64,000 nucleotides of DNA, taken from the NCBI GenBank assembly GCA_028023455.1, contig JAQFVV010000504.1, forward strand, positions 1-64,000, in the 5' to 3' direction. This stretch comes from Epiperipatus broadwayi (lineage: Eukaryota > Onychophora > Udeonychophora > Euonychophora > Peripatidae). Below the pieces are notes generated by a model that saw only the letters and a program-made list of their open reading frames with translations, ran no database searches and had not been told where the DNA came from. Of the stretch, positions 22,523 through 35,509 are shown in pieces. The number at the start of each line of letters is the position of its first letter. Within the stretch, counting starts at the first letter, position 1. The position numbers were made by a program, and so were the translations under genes.

Positions 22523-22990
22523 ATTAGAAGGAATTTGAACTCAGACTTTCAAGCTCTCTACAGCTATCCATTCCATTTTATATAACCTATACATATGATC
22601 ACATACATGTGAAAAAGATAAATAATCTCCAATATATGTATTCTGTGCTGAACCAGCCACTCAATTCTCTATGCTCCAATTCTTCAGCTATCCATATCAT
22701 TGAAAATCTGATGATGGAATGCTCACATCCCTTGATTATGCCCATCTTATTGTCATACCCATGCTGACTTAAATCACTCTGGCGCCTCATTTATAGCCTG
22801 ACCATTAAAGTTTGAAGATTTTCTGTCTTAATATGAACTGAACACTAGTTAAATGTGTGTGGGAGATGATCTGGACCAACTGATGAGTGCTGATTATCTT
22901 TTTTACATGAATATGATTATGTATATCGGTTGTATAAGATGGAGTGGATAGCTGTGGGAAGTTCATAAGTGAGTTCAAATCCCTTTAATT
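22523..22990. repeat. Family B repeat, inverted double copy
   Basis: The left part (to about 22800) is family B on the minus strand. It starts with the complement of the B-box-like end (AATTTGAACTCAGACTTTCA) and contains the conserved frame with the residues EHSIIRFS. From about 22803 to 22990 a second piece runs on the plus strand with ATCTGGACCAACTGATGAGT and ends in GTGAGTTCAAATCCC. The two halves face away from each other, as in a foldback. Confidence 0.75.
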
Positions 22991-22999
22991 ATAATAAGT

Positions 23000-24550
23000 A
23001 TTATTAACAAAAGCAATTTTTACCCACTCTAGTACCATCTTTTGTAAACTTGAGTAATTAAATATTTTCCAGACGATAATGCAAATTAATTCTCACCCTC
23101 AAATCAGTTTTCGAATTTTCCATTGTACATAGTAAACACTGATTACTCAAGCTTGCAATAGATGGTGCTAGAGTAGAGAAAGAAGAACTATTGTTGTCTA
23201 CAAAATAAATATTCATGAAGGCATCAGTGATTCATTGCAATCAAATTTTGCTGGAAGATTTATTTCAAGATTTTTAATTGTAAAGAAAATATATCGTTTA
23301 TATTTTGTAAATTTTGATCTCTTGTTTAGCCATATTATTTCATTTTACCATTTATTGCATTACTTAATGCAGCTGATGGAATGACAGATTCTGGAGATTA
23401 GAGTTTAGAATCATCTTACTTCTAACAATCAAATTTCTTATGAACTCATTAGAAATAAAGTAACTCAATTAATATTATTATTACCATAGCATTTGTATAT
23501 ACCACATTACAATTCTATTCTAATGAGTATGTGATTTCAAGAAGTCTACTTTAAGATAAATCACCTTTGATTCAAACAATATAGTAAGGATTTGTTTTTA
23601 AAAAAAATCAAATTTATCTGAATTGAAATTAATATAGAATAATGATATAATATGTATATTACATAGATGACATTATTTTTCTTAACTCATAAGAAGAAAT
23701 TCATTGATTTAAAAAAATAATTATTCGTGATTGATTAATATGAAATGTTAATTTTTTTCTATTTGATAATTCTCAATTTCCTTTCACTATTTAAAAATTC
23801 TTAACCATATTCTTCTTTTTTAAAAACATATCCAATTCCTTTTTTTGTCTTTAATTTTTTCAATTACATATATTTTTTCATTCCTTGTTTTTTATGATGT
23901 TGTACTTTTAAATCTGTTAAATTATATATAACTTAACTATCCTATATTTATCAAGTTCATGTTTTTATATCAATTCCTTTTCAATAATCCTATTTATTAT
24001 TTTATACAAATCCATTTTCCAAACAAAATGTTTGATTTTTTTTAAAAAAATTCTAAATTCAATGCCTTTCACCAGAATTATTTTCCTTTTGATGACTTAT
24101 ACATGTACGTATATTCTTATAAGCACTGATCAGGGTCAAATTGATCTATGCAATGATTGAAAAATTTCCAAGCTCTTATGTGGCCATTATATCAAATAAT
24201 GACCATTAAATTTAAATGTGGTGAATCACTAGTCTTACAATATAAGAGTTGACAGTGAATAACCAATAAGTAACTGAGGGTATTTTCTGTTGCTTGATCC
24301 TATAAGACCTATTAGAGGCTGGATATTAATATCTTCATCATGTAGACTCTATAAGATCCAGTCATTATGAGACTCTCTTGCTAATTATATAAATATAATA
24401 ATATAATGAATAGATATAATCAGGTGATTTTAACACAATTAGAAAATTGTACTTGGTAACTGATAAAATTAGATACAGAGCCCTTTCATTTTTGTCTTCT
24501 GAAATACATTGCAAGTTCCAGATATTCATTTCAATTTTAAATATTTCACT
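23000..24550. other. Intergenic AT-rich sequence
   Basis: No gene, RNA or element recognised. The frame at 24365-24604 on the minus strand overlaps a repeat tail and is not protein-like. Confidence 0.5.
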
Positions 24551-24558
24551 GTATATCT

Positions 24559-24614
24559 CTAATGTGGATGACTGTAAGGAACTTGAAAGTCTGGGTTCAA
24601 ACACCTTTAATTAT
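24559..24614 (+). repeat. Family B 3' end fragment
   Basis: GTGGATGACTGTAAGGAACT through GAAAGTCTGGGTTCAAAC matches the right end of family B, including the B-box-like GGTTCAAAC. The rest of the repeat is missing. Confidence 0.6.
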
Positions 24615-25199
24615 TCATAAATCATATCTACTGAAATGCCTGAGAACAATTTTGCAAAAAAGTTATGAATCAGTAATATATTAATTTTCTGATCATTCTA
24701 GTTACATAATATTAACTCCCTTATCTAGAAAGTTATTATCCATTAATCAATCATTATCAAGCAGGTAAAATTCAGTATAGGAATGATAGATGATTATAGT
24801 AAGTGGACAGTGGTTTTATCTATTTTTGCATTATAATAAATGAAGTTCTATGATTTTCAACTAGTAGTATCCCAAAATTAATGAGCAACTTTGGTAACTT
24901 CTCAGAAATTTAAATCACCTTATCTTTCTTTAATGTATATGATCATCACAAAGCATCCAACAGGGAATTAGACATTACTAATCCAGAAGTTTCCCAGATC
25001 ATTTTTCAATTTAAAATGTTTTCATAATTACCCCAACATTGTTTTAATATAAAAAGTGAGAAATATAGATATTTTCAAAAGGAAGACATTTCAATTTAAG
25101 TTATTTGATATTCATATTTTCTCCTCCACTACATTTACTACTACTTTTTATTTATGTATAAAAATATAGAACAATTTTATTCTGAAATTTGGGTACAAC

Positions 25200-27000
25200 T
25201 CATATGATCAAATTACTGATGGGATGCATTAAATGGTAAGAAAAGGAAAAGTTCAATGAAGAAATGTCCTGCACTGCATAATCTAAAAGCACTAAAAGTA
25301 TAGAAGCCAAAAAAAGGGCCAAGAATTTGATATCTTGGGGATTGGTGACTAACCTTGCATGACTCAAAATGTATAAAGATAACACCAAAATTTTCTGTTC
25401 ATGAAAAAAACCCACAGAATTACATAGGTAAATCAGACCCATCAGCATGAATTCTGAGGTCATAATACCCAGGGTCTGAGGGATAGACTTGAGGAGGGGG
25501 GGCAACAAATAACCAATCCCAAACAAATGCACACTAGCCAGTTAGTCATTGTTTTAGAATAGGAGATTTCCATCTAACTATGCAAGGTACCATCCCTAGG
25601 GGGGGGGATAACAATCAGATCCCAGTTGGCTTCAAAGATGTAGGGGGGGATTTTGGTCCCTCTTCCAAATTTTTTTTAATTTTTTATCAATGTATAAATC
25701 AAGCTGACAATCCAGAGCATGATTAAAAATGAGCCAGCAATGGGTGAACCATAGCAAAAATAATATAAACATTGATGCATGTATCTCCAGGATGGATTCA
25801 CATAGCATGTTGTCAGTGAGAGTAGAAAATGTAGGCCTTTTGTCTTTTAGCATAGAGACTATCAGGTCTTGTAAGGTTAAAGGAAAAGGCAGTGGCAGAG
25901 GAGATGCAGAGAAATTTCTTCCTCTCTAAGGCATAGGGAGCAAGTGGAATCAAAGCTTGTAAAACCTTGGTGATGTATAAGAAAATGTTTAATAGGCAAG
26001 ACATTCAGGTTAATTTTCAACAGCAAATCAAAGAATTTGGGCTCAAGGAATCAGTTCTTAAATTTCTCGATTAGCAGACAGTAGTTAAGACAAAGAAGAG
26101 GTTGATCCTGCAGAAATGAAATAAGATGTAATAAGCTTCCCAGAAATTAATTTTCTTGGAGGATGGCTTATTTGGAAATCACAATATACTGAATCACAGT
26201 ATACTTAGAGATATGGGATATGAGGGTTGTCAACCAACTGGTGCCAACAGGGGAGGGTTATCTGCGAGAGATATCTCCTTAAAGGACAAGGAGTTGGGGT
26301 ATTGCAGGAACATTTTATAGACCATGTTGTAGGAGCATTAAAATAGAAAAGTATCTGGAGTGTAGGGATAGCCCATTGAGCTTTGTGTATTTCTGAAGGC
26401 CTCTCAAGCTAATAGTTGCACTTTTTCCCCCTCTAATCAGATTGGTAAACATCTTATGTGTCTTCCTGATAAAAGCTTTAGTGAAGTTGGTGTGAAATAA
26501 GATATTTTAGGGAATATTAGTATATTAATGAAGGAGGACTTGGTCAACATAGACATATATACTTTGAAAAAGGAGGATGTAATTTTCTGTGTAGATTGAA
26601 GTAACTTCTCTTGAATAGATCTCCTCATGGCCAAATAGGATTCAAATATAGAGAAGCCTAAGAAATCCTGAGGCTTTAACACAAATGGGCCAGAAAGGTT
26701 CTTACCACAATATAAATGCCAGGCAGATGATATTAAACCAGAGACCGGATCGATCAGAGAACTCATTAAGCACAGATAGGAGTCTGGGAATAGTTTCTTT
26801 GATGGCAGAAAAATGGCCAAATCATCCATATAGGTGATATGGTGAACTGATATATTTAATGCTGAGATATGGATTACAAGAAAAGATCTCTTGATTTGAA
26901 GGAGCAATGGATTGAGGTAAGTGATGAAAAACAGGGCAATGAGAGGGAAATCCTGGGGGATGGAGGATGTGATGGAGAAGGGTGGAGAAAGTAAATATAT
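25200..27000 (-). pseudogene. Non-LTR retrotransposon reverse transcriptase, decayed
   Basis: Read on the minus strand, a frame at 26907-26437 carries ITYMDDLAIF, the RT catalytic motif, at plus positions near 26815-26835. Just upstream are HPPGFPSHCP in one frame and a LNPLL stretch in another, which together resemble the preceding PQG...LF.IYLNPL block. So the RT palm is there but frameshifted. Downstream frames at 26004-25813, 25853-25632 and 25532-25200 are protein-like but broken and unassigned. They probably represent the C-terminal region. The 5' end appears lost near 27.0 kb. The YMDD and LNPL features recall R2/NeSL-like LINEs, but the clade is uncertain. Runs of seven to eight G lie at about 25494, 25600 and 25643 on the plus strand. 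Confidence 0.65.
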
Positions 27001-27586
27001 ATATGGTCATGGAAAAAAATGTTTTTGGAAAGGAAAAAGGAAGTAATACAATTTTCTTCTTCATTCTCTTTTCCATATGTATTGATTTCTATATTTACAT
27101 ATGATACCATTTCCAAATTTCTTGTACACTTAACAATATTCATTTTTTACACCAAAACTTCACTTTTACAGTTTGTGTATATAAATATAATGTATTAATT
27201 GTATGATTATATATTTGGATATTGTAGCTCTGTTGATGATTGCAGGACAGTTGAAACTGTAAGAGTAAAGTTTTGGGGTAAAAAATTAGTATTGTTAAGT
27301 GTGTAAGAAGTTTGGAAATGGTACGATAAAGAAGAAACCAATGTGTATTTTTTTTATTGGATTTAGTGGAAAATAACATTATATTACATTTTATGTTTAC
27401 TTGATTCCTTTAAACACTGTGTCAACATCATGAAACAATATTAATATCTAATTGATAATTTTAAGATTCAGCATACTTTCCAGATATAAAATATATATTC
27501 TTAAATATTAAACATAAAAATTAAACATAGTTTTTTACTATTTAGAAATTAATCTAAAAAAAAATTTAATGTTCTTCATTTATATT

Positions 27587-27736
27587 ACATGATCACCATT
27601 TCTTATACTAGCACACTAGTCTGGGATATTGGATGAGTAGGCACTAGATAAGAATTTTATGCACAAGCCTTCTGGCATCCATTGATTACTCTGGTTGGCA
27701 CAGGGTGGCACTACTGTATGGAGAGTTTTGCCTTTG
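27587..27736 (-). mobile_element. Family A repeat, short copy, with 12-bp target duplication
   Basis: TTCATTTATATT flanks the element at 27575-27586 and 27737-27748. The 150-bp body keeps the left module and the AGTAATCAATGGATGCC arm (as complement) but lacks the opposite arm. It therefore has only one side of the hairpin seen in copies 1 and 2. Confidence 0.88.
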
Positions 27737-28417
27737 TTCATTTATATTGTTAGAAGTTGTTGCTTTTTGATAAAGAAATGTAAAAATAAAATTTATGCTA
27801 TTGATTGATAATGGTTTATTATTATTATTTTAGTTTTTTTTTTTTTAAATGTCAAAATAAATTTGGTATTCTTCATTTAGATTTTACGATCTCAGAATGC
27901 TAGCTATTTTATTTTAACAAAGTTGCTGATTTGTATATCATTATTTGAAATAAATGTTTTTCAAAGATTTCTATGGGAGAATAATTGCCAGTGAAGAAAG
28001 CACATTGTAATTATATGATCTTTTCAAAATGAGAGGCACAACACCTGAACGATTTTGCAGTCACATCTGGATCACATATGTCAAAATATGTCTCAGTAAA
28101 GCTGGACTTCATTCTAACCTTTCTTCAGGATATGCATTCAGTTGATCAGTAGCAGTAGAAACTTTTATTTATTGTTACAAAGTCAGTTCATTTTTATTAT
28201 TTTATTGTAATTTGTATTGAATAATAATAATAATAAAAAATGAATTTTTTGTGTGTGAAAAGTAAAAAAATTGTAGTTGATTTTTTTTTTTTTTTTGCCT
28301 TTTAATATTGTTTTAATAAAAGTTGATCACACTTATAATTCTTTTTTTGTTTCATTTTTTCAAAACCAAATTAGAAATTAAAAAATTTTAAAGACAAATA
28401 ATACTAGAAAAAGTTCC

Positions 28418-28680
28418 AAACAAATCTGTCAATTGCAAATAATAAGAGGTTTGAAATTATACATTTAATTTATAAATTAATTTATAAATCAATAAGAAAC
28501 TTATGCTTGACTTTTTTTCCACCCTACCTCCACCCCTATCTTTGTCTATAAGCAAATAAGTAATTGAAAAGACAGTAAATCCTAAATGTTTGAATCAGAC
28601 CTGTCAGTTATAGATAATAAGAGGTTTTAAGTTGCACATTTAATTTAATTTATAAATTAATTTGTAAGTCAGTACTATAT
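28418..28680 (+). repeat. Diverged direct duplication, period about 180 bp
   Basis: CTGTCAATTGCAAATAATAAG through TTTATAAATTAATTTATAA at about 28424-28490 is repeated at about 28604-28672 with roughly one change in six. The ends near 28400 and 28580 also resemble each other, so a unit of about 180 bp was duplicated. Confidence 0.65.
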
Positions 28681-29034
28681 TATGATGAGAAATCACTTTT
28701 CCAAATAAAAAGAATCTTAAAATTATCAATTAGTTATTCCAGTATTGTTTCATGACATCGATACCATGTTTAAAAATCAATAAACATGAAATAGAATGTA
28801 GGTACTGATTTTATCGGTATCCACAATTCAATATAAAACAACTTAAGAGATGGTAAGAAAAAAATTTTTCATAAAAACATTGAAACAAAGGTAGAATAAT
28901 CAGCAACATTATCTGGACAAAAAGCTCATGACATCAGAGATCAAGATATGTTAAATAATCTATCCTTATATGATAATGACAAAAAAATAATAATAAATGA
29001 GTCAAATATATATATTGGCAACAATAGATAAGAT

Positions 29035-29084
29035 GCAGATAAATATATAGAAGAAATAGAGATAAATATATAGAAGAAATAGAG
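29035..29084 (+). repeat. Perfect 24-bp tandem duplication
   Basis: GATAAATATATAGAAGAAAT followed by AGA occurs twice in a row, without a change, inside a run of protein-like but broken sequence. Confidence 0.9.
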
Positions 29085-29230
29085 ATAATCAAAAAAAAGT
29101 TCAGAAAGTTGAAAGATATGTTGGGGGGGGGTACTGGAGACAAGATAAAAACAACAATGGTGGATTGTTTCAAAAAAATGTACAAATGAAAATATTCCAA
29201 AGAAATGTGGGGAAAATCCCATAATATATT

Positions 29231-29482
29231 TTGAATATTGAAATGATTCTTTTTGATTACATTTTAAGGTATAATGAAAAAAACCCAATATTAGTCTGCA
29301 GTTACCCCTATAATGGCGCCAAAGGGATCATTCATAACATAAAATATATTTTAAAAAATGAAAATATTTATTATTGTGATGATTGTTTTACTACAAGAGA
29401 AGGGCTAAAATATGTTATACCCAAGAAATGGTATGAGTGGAGAAAGAGTGCATTAAAAAAAAAACCAGATAATAAAATATAA
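29231..29482 (+). CDS. Unassigned ORF, possibly the end of a decayed gene
   Basis: An open frame of 83 codons (the listed start is a TTG; an ATG follows at about 29243) has balanced composition. It includes NPILVCSYPYNGAKG, two cysteines in YYCDDCF, and an aromatic/basic end KKWYEWRKSALKKKP. Protein-like sequence continues upstream to about 28930 in several frames with stops, so this may be the 3' end of a larger decayed coding region. The CxxC could belong to a small metal site, but I cannot name a family. Chance remains possible. Confidence 0.3.
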   Translation: MNIEMILFDYILRYNEKNPILVCSYPYNGAKGIIHNIKYILKNENIYYCDDCFTTREGLKYVIPKKWYEWRKSALKKKPDNKI

Positions 29483-29499
29483 ATATGATTGTTGTTGTC

Positions 29500-32260
29500 T
29501 AATGAATTAAATAGCTAATTAAAACTAGCAAGATCAGAAATAATTACTTCTTATTAAATATTAGAAATCGTCAACAAAGGAAAGTAAGAGATTGTTGTTG
29601 AATAGTTTGTAGATTATATTGTTATTAGAAATAGATAAATAAAAACATTTTAAAAATTAAAGAAAATTAAGAAATTATTGATAATATTATTTTCAAATTA
29701 AAAAACACTAAACAAGCCATAATAAAGGGGTTAAAGGTAAAGAAATAGTATATTCAAAAACATATTGTAAATTGGAAAACAAAAGTAAATTTGATTAGTT
29801 TAATTAATTAAACTTGTTTTTGTTTGGTTGTTTTTCTAATAAAAGAAAATAGCATCTGTTTAAAAAAAAAAAAGATAAAGGAAATTTTCTCAAAGACTCA
29901 AAACATATTCAGAAATTCTCTTATTTAATAAAGAATGCTAATGTATGTATAATTACATTATTTAACTATTAATCTTCAGAAATGCCAGAATTGATTAAAA
30001 GTGAAGATAAAAAAAAAGGAAAGAAGAAAAAAACTATATGAAAAATGAACTATTGACAAATGACATACTTCATTTATGTCTTTTTATAGGATGCTCCTGA
30101 AAAAAACCTTGAAAAGGTTTCATACTATGGATATTCACATCACAAGTAAATTTACTCATATTATAATAAGGAATAATCTTAATATCAGGCATAAAATCTG
30201 TCAATATTTATTTTAAAATATGGAAGTGACAAACTGAGCAGCATTCCAAGGTCCTTGGGTTCCATAATCTGTCCTTCTACCATTGTCCCAAACTACACAG
30301 AGCAAAACAAATTAATGAAGAGTAATAAGTGGGGAAATGATTATTAATTAGCAAAGATTCCAATATTTTCCATTATTTAATTATTAAGTAGTAATCATGT
30401 TATGATTTGATTAGTATAATTTGATTTATGAAATATGTTAATAGTTATTACATGAAAATAATACTCTATCTACTAAAAACCAACAAAATCTAAATATTTA
30501 CATCTTAGTGAATAAAAAATTAGAATAAATGCAGATGAAATAGGGAGTGTTAGTTCAAACAGCTACCTGAGATCAAATATAGTTCTATAAACTTCATGGC
30601 ACAGTATTCATACTGTGGTACCAATATATTTATCTGGAGTATTTAGTAACACAAAATTCTACAGAAATGTAAACCTAAATCATTCACGAGTTATTTTCAT
30701 ATTCATTCTCTTCATATATCATCAAATATGTAAAGGACGTGAAAGAGATATCAAATGCAGGCACACATATTTATGGTCATTTTATTTTCCATTATAATGT
30801 ATATAATTACATATTGCTGCTTAAATAAAGTATAATGTATAAATTAAAATTAATAAAAATTCTAACAGTAAATTTTTAAAAAAGGAAGCATACACTTACT
30901 AATAACTAAAATATTAATAAATGATAAAACTGAATAAATAGACCACTGCAGGTCAAATTCCTCTCTAATAAAGAAAATATTACTTATCAGTGGTAACAAT
31001 TTCAGATTGGTGAGATTTTCTATCCTTTTAATTTCTAGTTATTATTAATATAGAGATCTAATTACTAACTAATATTAGATGGTTTTCTGGAATGGCTATA
31101 GACCAGATATCTGGGGGTAGGAGATCTTCAATCTGATTAGTATCTAAAAAGTTTTCAAGTTTAGTCTAGCTCAGATTATAACCTAAATTGTGAGAATGGA
31201 TAACGTATATACTGCCATTATACTTCAAGAATTTTTAGAAACTGATATCTCTAATATAAAATGTTTATTAAAAATGACTAAATAAAATCATATCTTCAAT
31301 TGATCGTTATTAATTTTTATAGCCAAATCATGCAAATACACATTTAACGTACATATCCTAAAATTATTTAGTGATGGATTATATACAGTAGAACAATAAT
31401 AATATATAAATAATTGAATGATTTACTGCTAGGAATTTTAAAAATTTAGTCACCGGAAATTAGAAAGCTAGAGCCACGATCTATGGATCTTAAGTTTTCC
31501 AGGGTCCATCACTTTTACAACTAAATCATGCAAACATATGATAATCTATAATACTATGGATAATCTTAAGCCAATTAACTTTTAAACTAGCGTTTAAAAT
31601 ATTAATAGTTTTTTAACAATGAAAACTGAATTAAATAAAACAGTATTATAAGTATAAAAAGAACTTGGAAAAATATATATTTAAAATGTTAATTGAATAT
31701 TAGCATAGATGTGATATCAAAAAGTTTTTCTCAATTATGAAAAAAATTCTGTACAACATTAACTTTTGAAGAACGTTCGTTATTATTATGTTTCAACGTC
31801 TTTTTTATTTTATTTATAATGTTCAAATTATTCATATACTTTTCATGTTTACAGCCAGAGAATAATACATCTTGGAACACAATGTCCGTGGTTCACGACT
31901 AGCACAGTCATTTCCAATGAACTGACTTCGAAACAATAAACTGTTCGATTATTTATATTTAATGTTAAGGAAATTATTATTATATTTTAGTGTCGAATCT
32001 AGTTTTTTTTTAAAAAATTTTTATCAGCTTTTAATTACTCAGTTAACAACAATTTGCAATATTTTAAAACTATTTATCATATCGTAATTACATTGGAATT
32101 TTACTGAATCCTGCTTTATTAGCCGTGGCCTTGTTTATTTGCCTGTCGAATTCCGAAATTAATCTCTTGATTTATCTGTTTTTATTCGTGGTATATGTGA
32201 CATTTACTTCACGCAATAATTTCCAAGAATGCTTAATTTAAGCAATGTTTGTTATGATCA
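29500..32260. other. Intergenic sequence without recognised genes
   Basis: Mostly AT-rich. From about 31750 onward CpG-containing words become more frequent (for example GTCCGTGGTTCACGAC near 31882) although no frame or RNA is recognised. Confidence 0.5.
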
Positions 32261-32282
32261 AGATGGTAAAAATGTTAGGTCC

Positions 32283-32316
32283 TATAAAAGTATATTTAAC
32301 TGCGCAGACTCAGTAT
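32283..32316 (+). promoter_or_regulatory. TATA plus TCAGT initiator core promoter
   Basis: CCTATAAAAG has its TATA T at 32283 and TCAGTA follows with its A at 32312, a spacing of 29 bp. TCAGT is the arthropod initiator core, and this distance is canonical. No ORF of note follows within about 400 bp, so the transcript would be noncoding, begin with a long leader or have a small first exon. Confidence 0.45.
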
Positions 32317-32737
32317 TTTATAATTAATAACTAAAAAGCTTTAATTCATATACAAATTAATTTCACAATCACAACATACAGTATAACAAAAAATCAAAGT
32401 ACCTGTACAAAGAATTTAATTCCTTTGATTTCTTCCATATTTTTAAAGTTTTAAACAAGTTTTATACGCATATAAGGCTGAGATATCTTTAAGTAACAAA
32501 CTTAAGAATTCTTTACATAAGTGACATTCCATGATGGTCAAAACTGATTTCAAATTTTCATATCATTCCAACTACTTTCTTTAGAAAGAATTTTTACTTT
32601 CCAAATACCAACAGCTAAAATAAATCTGATATAGTAAGGTGGCTACTAGGTTTTGCTATTCTCGATCTTATTAATAATACTAAAAATTGTAAATTAAATA
32701 ATTTTCTTTACAACTTAAATTTACTTTATTTAATTAA

Positions 32738-32790
32738 TTAGAAGGGATTTAAACCCAGACTTTCAGTCGCCTCTAATTACATCTAGCTTA
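32738..32790 (-). repeat. Family B 3' end fragment
   Basis: On the minus strand the sequence reads GAAAGTCTGGGTTTAAATCC followed by CTTCTAATTA, matching the right end of family B. It also carries AATTACATCTA, seen next to other copies. Confidence 0.55.
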
Positions 32791-33885
32791 CAAGCACATA
32801 TATTTGTATTTAAATATAATTAAATAAAAATATTCGAATAATCAATTGTCGGGAGATATGTGAAGCTCGAGTCCTAAATATGACATTTAGTATAAATTCA
32901 GGAATCTAACTCACGATTCCATCTCTCTAACATTCTATTACTATACTTAATAAATATACGGGTAATGTCCATATGCCATTTATATTTTCTCTGTTAACAA
33001 TAGAATCAAACCAGAAACAATTTAATTCAATAAAATGGCGATGCGTTTTACCAGGAATATTCTTTCTGCATGAAATTTAATGAAAAAATGTATCCATAAT
33101 CAATTAAACCTTATAGCTTTTTCTAACTGCAGCGATAATTACAATATTTTACTATTTGATTTGTAATAAAACGTGTGTTTTAAAACTTTCATTTATTTGA
33201 AATTACAAATATGTGTTGTGTTGATTATCTAAATTTTATTATCTTAAACACTAACGATATAATAAAATGTAATATTAACAAATTTTTGAAATATCATAAA
33301 TAACAAACTATTAATAAACATGATCTACATGTTTAAAATATCTGTTTGTGTATGTGCACGTGAATAGAAATAAATTATTATAAACACAATTAAAAACTAA
33401 TTGCAGAGCATTATTGGTGTAATACAAAAGTGGTGAATCTCCGGCCTTCAAAAGTTTTCAATTCGGTCCTTGGACATTTTCAAAAACACATTATGACCTT
33501 TATATAAACTTCTATTTAAGCATAGTGCAAATATATTTAAACAAATCTGTTTTGTGTTATCTATCTGACTATGAATTTAATCCATAACACTGAAGGCATT
33601 TTATTTGTTTTTATAGTGATTTTCGTAGAACATATACTAGCAAAAATAAAATTCGAATTTTACTTCGTTCTATTATTTTGCAATCATTTATTATTATTAG
33701 TTTGGCTACACCAAATAAGATAAGAAAAATTGATCCAAAAAATCGCATATTTAAAAAAAAAAAAAATGGAACAACGCATTTTTAAAAAAACAAAAAGAAA
33801 TTGTAAATCGATGAGCTATATGTTTGGAAAGTATTTCACTTAATAAAAAATACGATATTAAGATATACTATTTACCAAACATTGA

Positions 33886-34130
33886 AGCCTGTTCATTAAA
33901 GTATGAAGATTTGCTATCTTAATATAAACTGAGCACTGATTATATATGTGTGTGTGGAAGATGATAATCTGGACAAATTGATGAGTGCTGGTTTAGCATG
34001 AAATACGTTTATTGATGGTTATTTATCTTTTCTACATGTATGTGGTCATGTGTATCAGAGTTATAAGATAGTATGGATAGTTGAAGGGTACTTGAAAGTC
34101 TGAGTTCAAATCCCCTATATTTACAATTAG
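33886..34130 (+). repeat. Family B repeat, right half
   Basis: Begins CCTGTTCATTAAAGTATGAA, includes CTGGTTTAGCATGAAATACG, and ends CTTGAAAGTCTGAGTTCAAAT followed by CCCC. It lacks the left half that carries the conserved short frame. Confidence 0.8.
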
Positions 34131-35125
34131 GCTCCAAGTATGTGAAGAGTGCCTGTATTTCAAATATTCAAACATTCTAAAATAAAAAACTTGAAAGAGA
34201 GCTTCATCAAGTGGCTCACAAGTTTCATAAAAAGTACAAACAAGACAGAAAATAATGTGAAAGCAAATATATTATTTTTTTTAAAAAGCAGCAAATTCGA
34301 AAACATTTTCGGAAGGGGAGTTTAAAACAATAACATTTTCGCTGCAGTTAGAATTAATGTGTTCAAAACATAAAAAAGATATTCGAGAAATATAGATATG
34401 TCACGTAAAATATTCATAAAGCTAATTAGAAACATTGTCATAAAAATTAATACTGTTAATTTATTTTTAATTCACAAAAAATTGCCCTCGTTTAAAAAGG
34501 AAAGGTTTAAATTGACCTCCCAGTTGAAAAGGTTGCCCATCTTTAAGAATTAGGGCTAAATTAATTAAATTTTTGATCAGATGTAGAGAGCTAATTTTTA
34601 AGTCGATAATAATATTATAAATATCCAAATGGCCCTTGGCAGAAACAAGGTTTTCCACCCCTGCTGTAGAATTTAACAAATGCTTGTGTTTTTTCAATAT
34701 TTGAGAGATAACATTCATATGGAATTGGAAATATTTTTTATGTAGCAGGGGATTTCAAATAATTTTTTGTTGTTGTTATTGTTTCCAGACAGCAAATCCA
34801 TTGTCAAACCAGATAACCATCCACTTACTAGTTGACAAAAGGATGATATATTCTTAGAAGATAAAAATAAATAGATAAAAATGAATCTAACATAAATATA
34901 TAAAAGAGTCTTATGGTAATAAGTAGTGACTTGGGTTCAAACTCATATTCAAGTAAATTTGAATTTTTAAAAAAAATTCTAATTAGGCTTAGAATTTTTT
35001 TTTTTTTTTCACATACCTAGATTATAACTAATTCTGCTAATTATTCAGTATTCATTAGTAAATAGGTGTCTAGTTATTCCTAACTAGAGGTAAAATGAGA
35101 ATGGAGGAATTTCTCAAATCTTATC
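34131..35125. other. Intergenic sequence
   Basis: No gene assigned. A minus-strand frame at 34467-34718 is leucine/isoleucine-rich and not recognised. A further B-box-like GGGTTCAAACTC occurs near 34934 without other tRNA features. Confidence 0.45.
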
Positions 35126-35133
35126 ACTTAGCT

Positions 35134-35500
35134 CAGGGGTCCCCAACCTTTTTGCACTTAAGAGCACATTCTATAATACTGGCCAGGTGGCTGGCACCAT
35201 TTATTTTTTCAACCAGGTGGCAGGCACCATTTATTTTTTCAATGTAAATGTATAGTTGGATATTGTTAATAAGACACATAATGTACAAAAAAATATTTAT
35301 TTCAAAAATAAAATTTTAACATATAATAGTATGTCCTACAATTTGATTACAATATAATACAATAATTTATAAGAAATTTTAAAAATTAAATTTATTTATA
35401 TCAAATAAATAATTTTTTATCGTGTTCGGATAATGGCGGGCACATGTAAAATGATCTGCAGGCGCCATGATGCACATGGGCATAGGGTTGGGGACCCCTG
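35134..35500. mobile_element. hAT-type MITE with perfect 8-bp target duplication
   Basis: The ends are CAGGGGTCCCCAACC and the inverse GGTTGGGGACCCCTG. ACTTAGCT flanks the element on both sides (35126-35133 and 35501-35508). CAGGGGT-type ends with 8-bp duplications are typical of hAT transposons. The 367-bp body has no transposase frame. Near the left end the unit CAGGTGGCWGGCACCATTTA is repeated twice (about 35184-35240), an internal tandem duplication. It would need a hAT transposase encoded elsewhere. Confidence 0.95.
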
Positions 35501-35509
35501 ACTTAGCTA

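Noticed and set aside
34467-34718. 83-codon minus-strand ORF
   Set aside because: Leucine/isoleucine-rich composition expected from AT-rich DNA, no recognisable motif, no supporting context.
34925-34960. tRNA B box GGGTTCAAACTC
   Set aside because: No A box or anticodon arm at the right distance; isolated word.
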